6,740 nucleotides of DNA from the NCBI GenBank assembly GCA_937958145.1, contig CALGOE010000170.1:1-6740 (forward strand), in the 5' to 3' direction. The translations under genes were made by a program, and so were the position numbers. Source of the DNA: an uncultured Desulfobacca sp. (GTDB lineage: Bacteria > Desulfobacterota > Desulfobaccia > Desulfobaccales > Desulfobaccaceae). Shown here in pieces: positions 6,441 to 6,740 of the stretch. The number at the start of each line of letters is the position of its first letter. Within the stretch, counting starts at the first letter, position 1. Under the pieces are notes generated by a model. The model had not been told where the DNA came from and did not search any database. It saw nothing but the letters and a program-made list of their open reading frames with translations.

Positions 6441-6473
6441 ACGGTGAGGAACCAAGAGCCGGATACCGTTTTT
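6441..6473 (+). terminator. weak rho-independent terminator candidate for the hdr operon
   Basis: ACGGT (6441-6445) pairs with ACCGT (6465-6469), with a further G-U pair inside, and five Ts follow at 6469-6473. The position, about 80 nt after the hdrA stop, suits the end of the operon. The stem is short and its loop long, so confidence is modest. Confidence 0.3.
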
Positions 6474-6501
6474 GCTTAGTGTTGCGTCCCTGAAATATAA
6501 T
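6472..6501 (+). promoter_or_regulatory. candidate sigma70 promoter in the downstream region
   Basis: A perfect -10 TATAAT lies at 6496-6501. The best -35 at 18-nt spacing is TTGCTT (6472-6477), which matches only three bases. It would start RNA near 6508, just upstream of the stem-closed element at 6547-6624. It lies right after the terminator candidate, as expected for a new transcription unit. AT-rich DNA often yields chance -10 matches. Confidence 0.3.
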
Positions 6502-6546
6502 GATCCCAACCTGAGCGATTTTTTCCTTAACTGCCAGCCGAAAAAA

Positions 6547-6624
6547 TGATAACCTATAGATTTTATTGAGCAATGAACTATTAAAAACCTTGCTCCAGCA
6601 AACCCCATGGGTGGGAGGTTATCA
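6547..6624. ncRNA. 78-nt element closed by a 9-bp inverted repeat (possible structured RNA)
   Basis: TGATAACCT (6547-6555) is perfectly inverted as AGGTTATCA (6616-6624). Nested inside are GAGCAA (6568-6573) / TTGCTC (6590-6595), a perfect 6-bp stem, and ACCC (6602-6605) / GGGT (6609-6612). The whole could fold as a three-way junction. Six As directly precede the left arm (6541-6546) and five Ts follow the right arm after a short gap (6630-6634). Transcribed on the minus strand, the closing stem would run straight into six Us, like a terminator. On the plus strand a TATAAT promoter candidate lies 46 nt upstream. I recognise no known RNA family or transposon end. Confidence 0.3.
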
Positions 6625-6680
6625 CAGTATTTTTATGGCTGCTAAAAAGCAACAAGGGTAACACTATAGATAAAGTTGCA

Positions 6681-6725
6681 ACAACCTCTGAGACGTTGTC
6701 AGGCAGAGGTGGCTTGAGCCTTTTT
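6681..6725 (+). terminator. competing hairpins followed by a T run near the window end
   Basis: ACCTCTG (6684-6690) pairs perfectly with CAGAGGT (6704-6710). The overlapping pair ACAAC (6681-6685) / GTTGT (6695-6699) excludes it. Immediately after, GGC (6711-6713) and GCC (6718-6720) form a tiny stem before TTTTT (6721-6725), and AGGC (6701-6704) could pair with GCCT (6718-6721) instead. The arrangement resembles a terminator or attenuator, but the stem next to the T run is short. Confidence 0.22.
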
Positions 6726-6740
6726 GTGCGATATCTCAGT

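Larger units (their letters stand above)
6362..6740. other. gene-free, AT-rich downstream region
   Basis: After the hdrA stop there is no convincing gene to the window's end. Hand count gives 101 G+C in the 240 bases of 6481-6720, clearly below the coding region (for example 41 of 60 in 3061-3120). The reverse frame at 6399-6608 has no start context or recognisable product. What is visible is a set of stems, a -10 consensus, direct repeats of CTATAGAT (6554-6561 and 6664-6671) and two very short frames, listed separately. It may hold the leader of a gene beyond the window or a small RNA gene. Confidence 0.5.

Noticed and set aside
5480..6442. 320-codon open frame on the minus strand over the end of hdrA
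   Set aside because: It lies antisense to the second FAD core and C-terminal ferredoxin, has no recognisable motif and no operon context.
6547..6624. Integron attC site or transposon ends suggested by the 9-bp inverted repeat
   Set aside because: The ends do not fit the RYYYAAC/GTTRRRY core of attC, there is no target-site duplication, and no integrase or transposase gene is present.

Overview
The window carries one compact heterodisulfide-reductase operon, hdrC-hdrB-hdrA, read left to right, with a gene-free stretch on each side. The genes are soluble, cysteine-rich and GC-rich. The HdrA is a very large flavoprotein with a built-in GltD/NfnB-like NAD(P)H module. This combination suggests an anaerobic, probably sulfate-reducing or syntrophic member of the Desulfobacterota (former Deltaproteobacteria). 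That assignment is an inference from gene type and composition; no taxonomic marker gene is present.

Layout. Positions 1-425 hold no convincing gene. They hold a good sigma70-type promoter (TTGCCA / extended TATAAT, 111-140), four copies of the 7-mer GGTTGCA arranged as two inverted pairs, a nested stem at 257-341 in the predicted 5' leader, and a possible hairpin over the hdrC ribosome binding site. hdrC (426-1013) and hdrB (1023-1874) are 9 nt apart. hdrA (1928-6361) follows after 53 nt. The tail, 6362-6740, has no gene and becomes AT-rich (101 G+C in 6481-6720, counted by hand). It holds a weak terminator candidate, a TATAAT promoter candidate and a 78-nt element closed by a perfect 9-bp inverted repeat.

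How the genes work together. By family knowledge, HdrB carries two noncubane [4Fe-4S] clusters and is the disulfide-reducing subunit, HdrC is the two-cluster wire, and HdrA holds the flavin that splits or merges electron pairs. The HdrA here is 1477 residues and contains two HdrA flavin cores plus an inserted GltD-like FAD/NAD(P)H module. That gives three Rossmann FAD motifs and one NAD(P)H site on one chain. No mvhD or flx partner gene lies in the window, so the inserted module is a plausible built-in entry or exit for NAD(P)H electrons. The natural disulfide substrate and the direction of electron flow cannot be read from the sequence.

The most notable points are how cluster domains are shared between the two HdrA halves, the precise insertion site of the GltD module, a Cys-to-Asp change (D1021) at a usually conserved cysteine, and the two structured noncoding regions at the window's ends.
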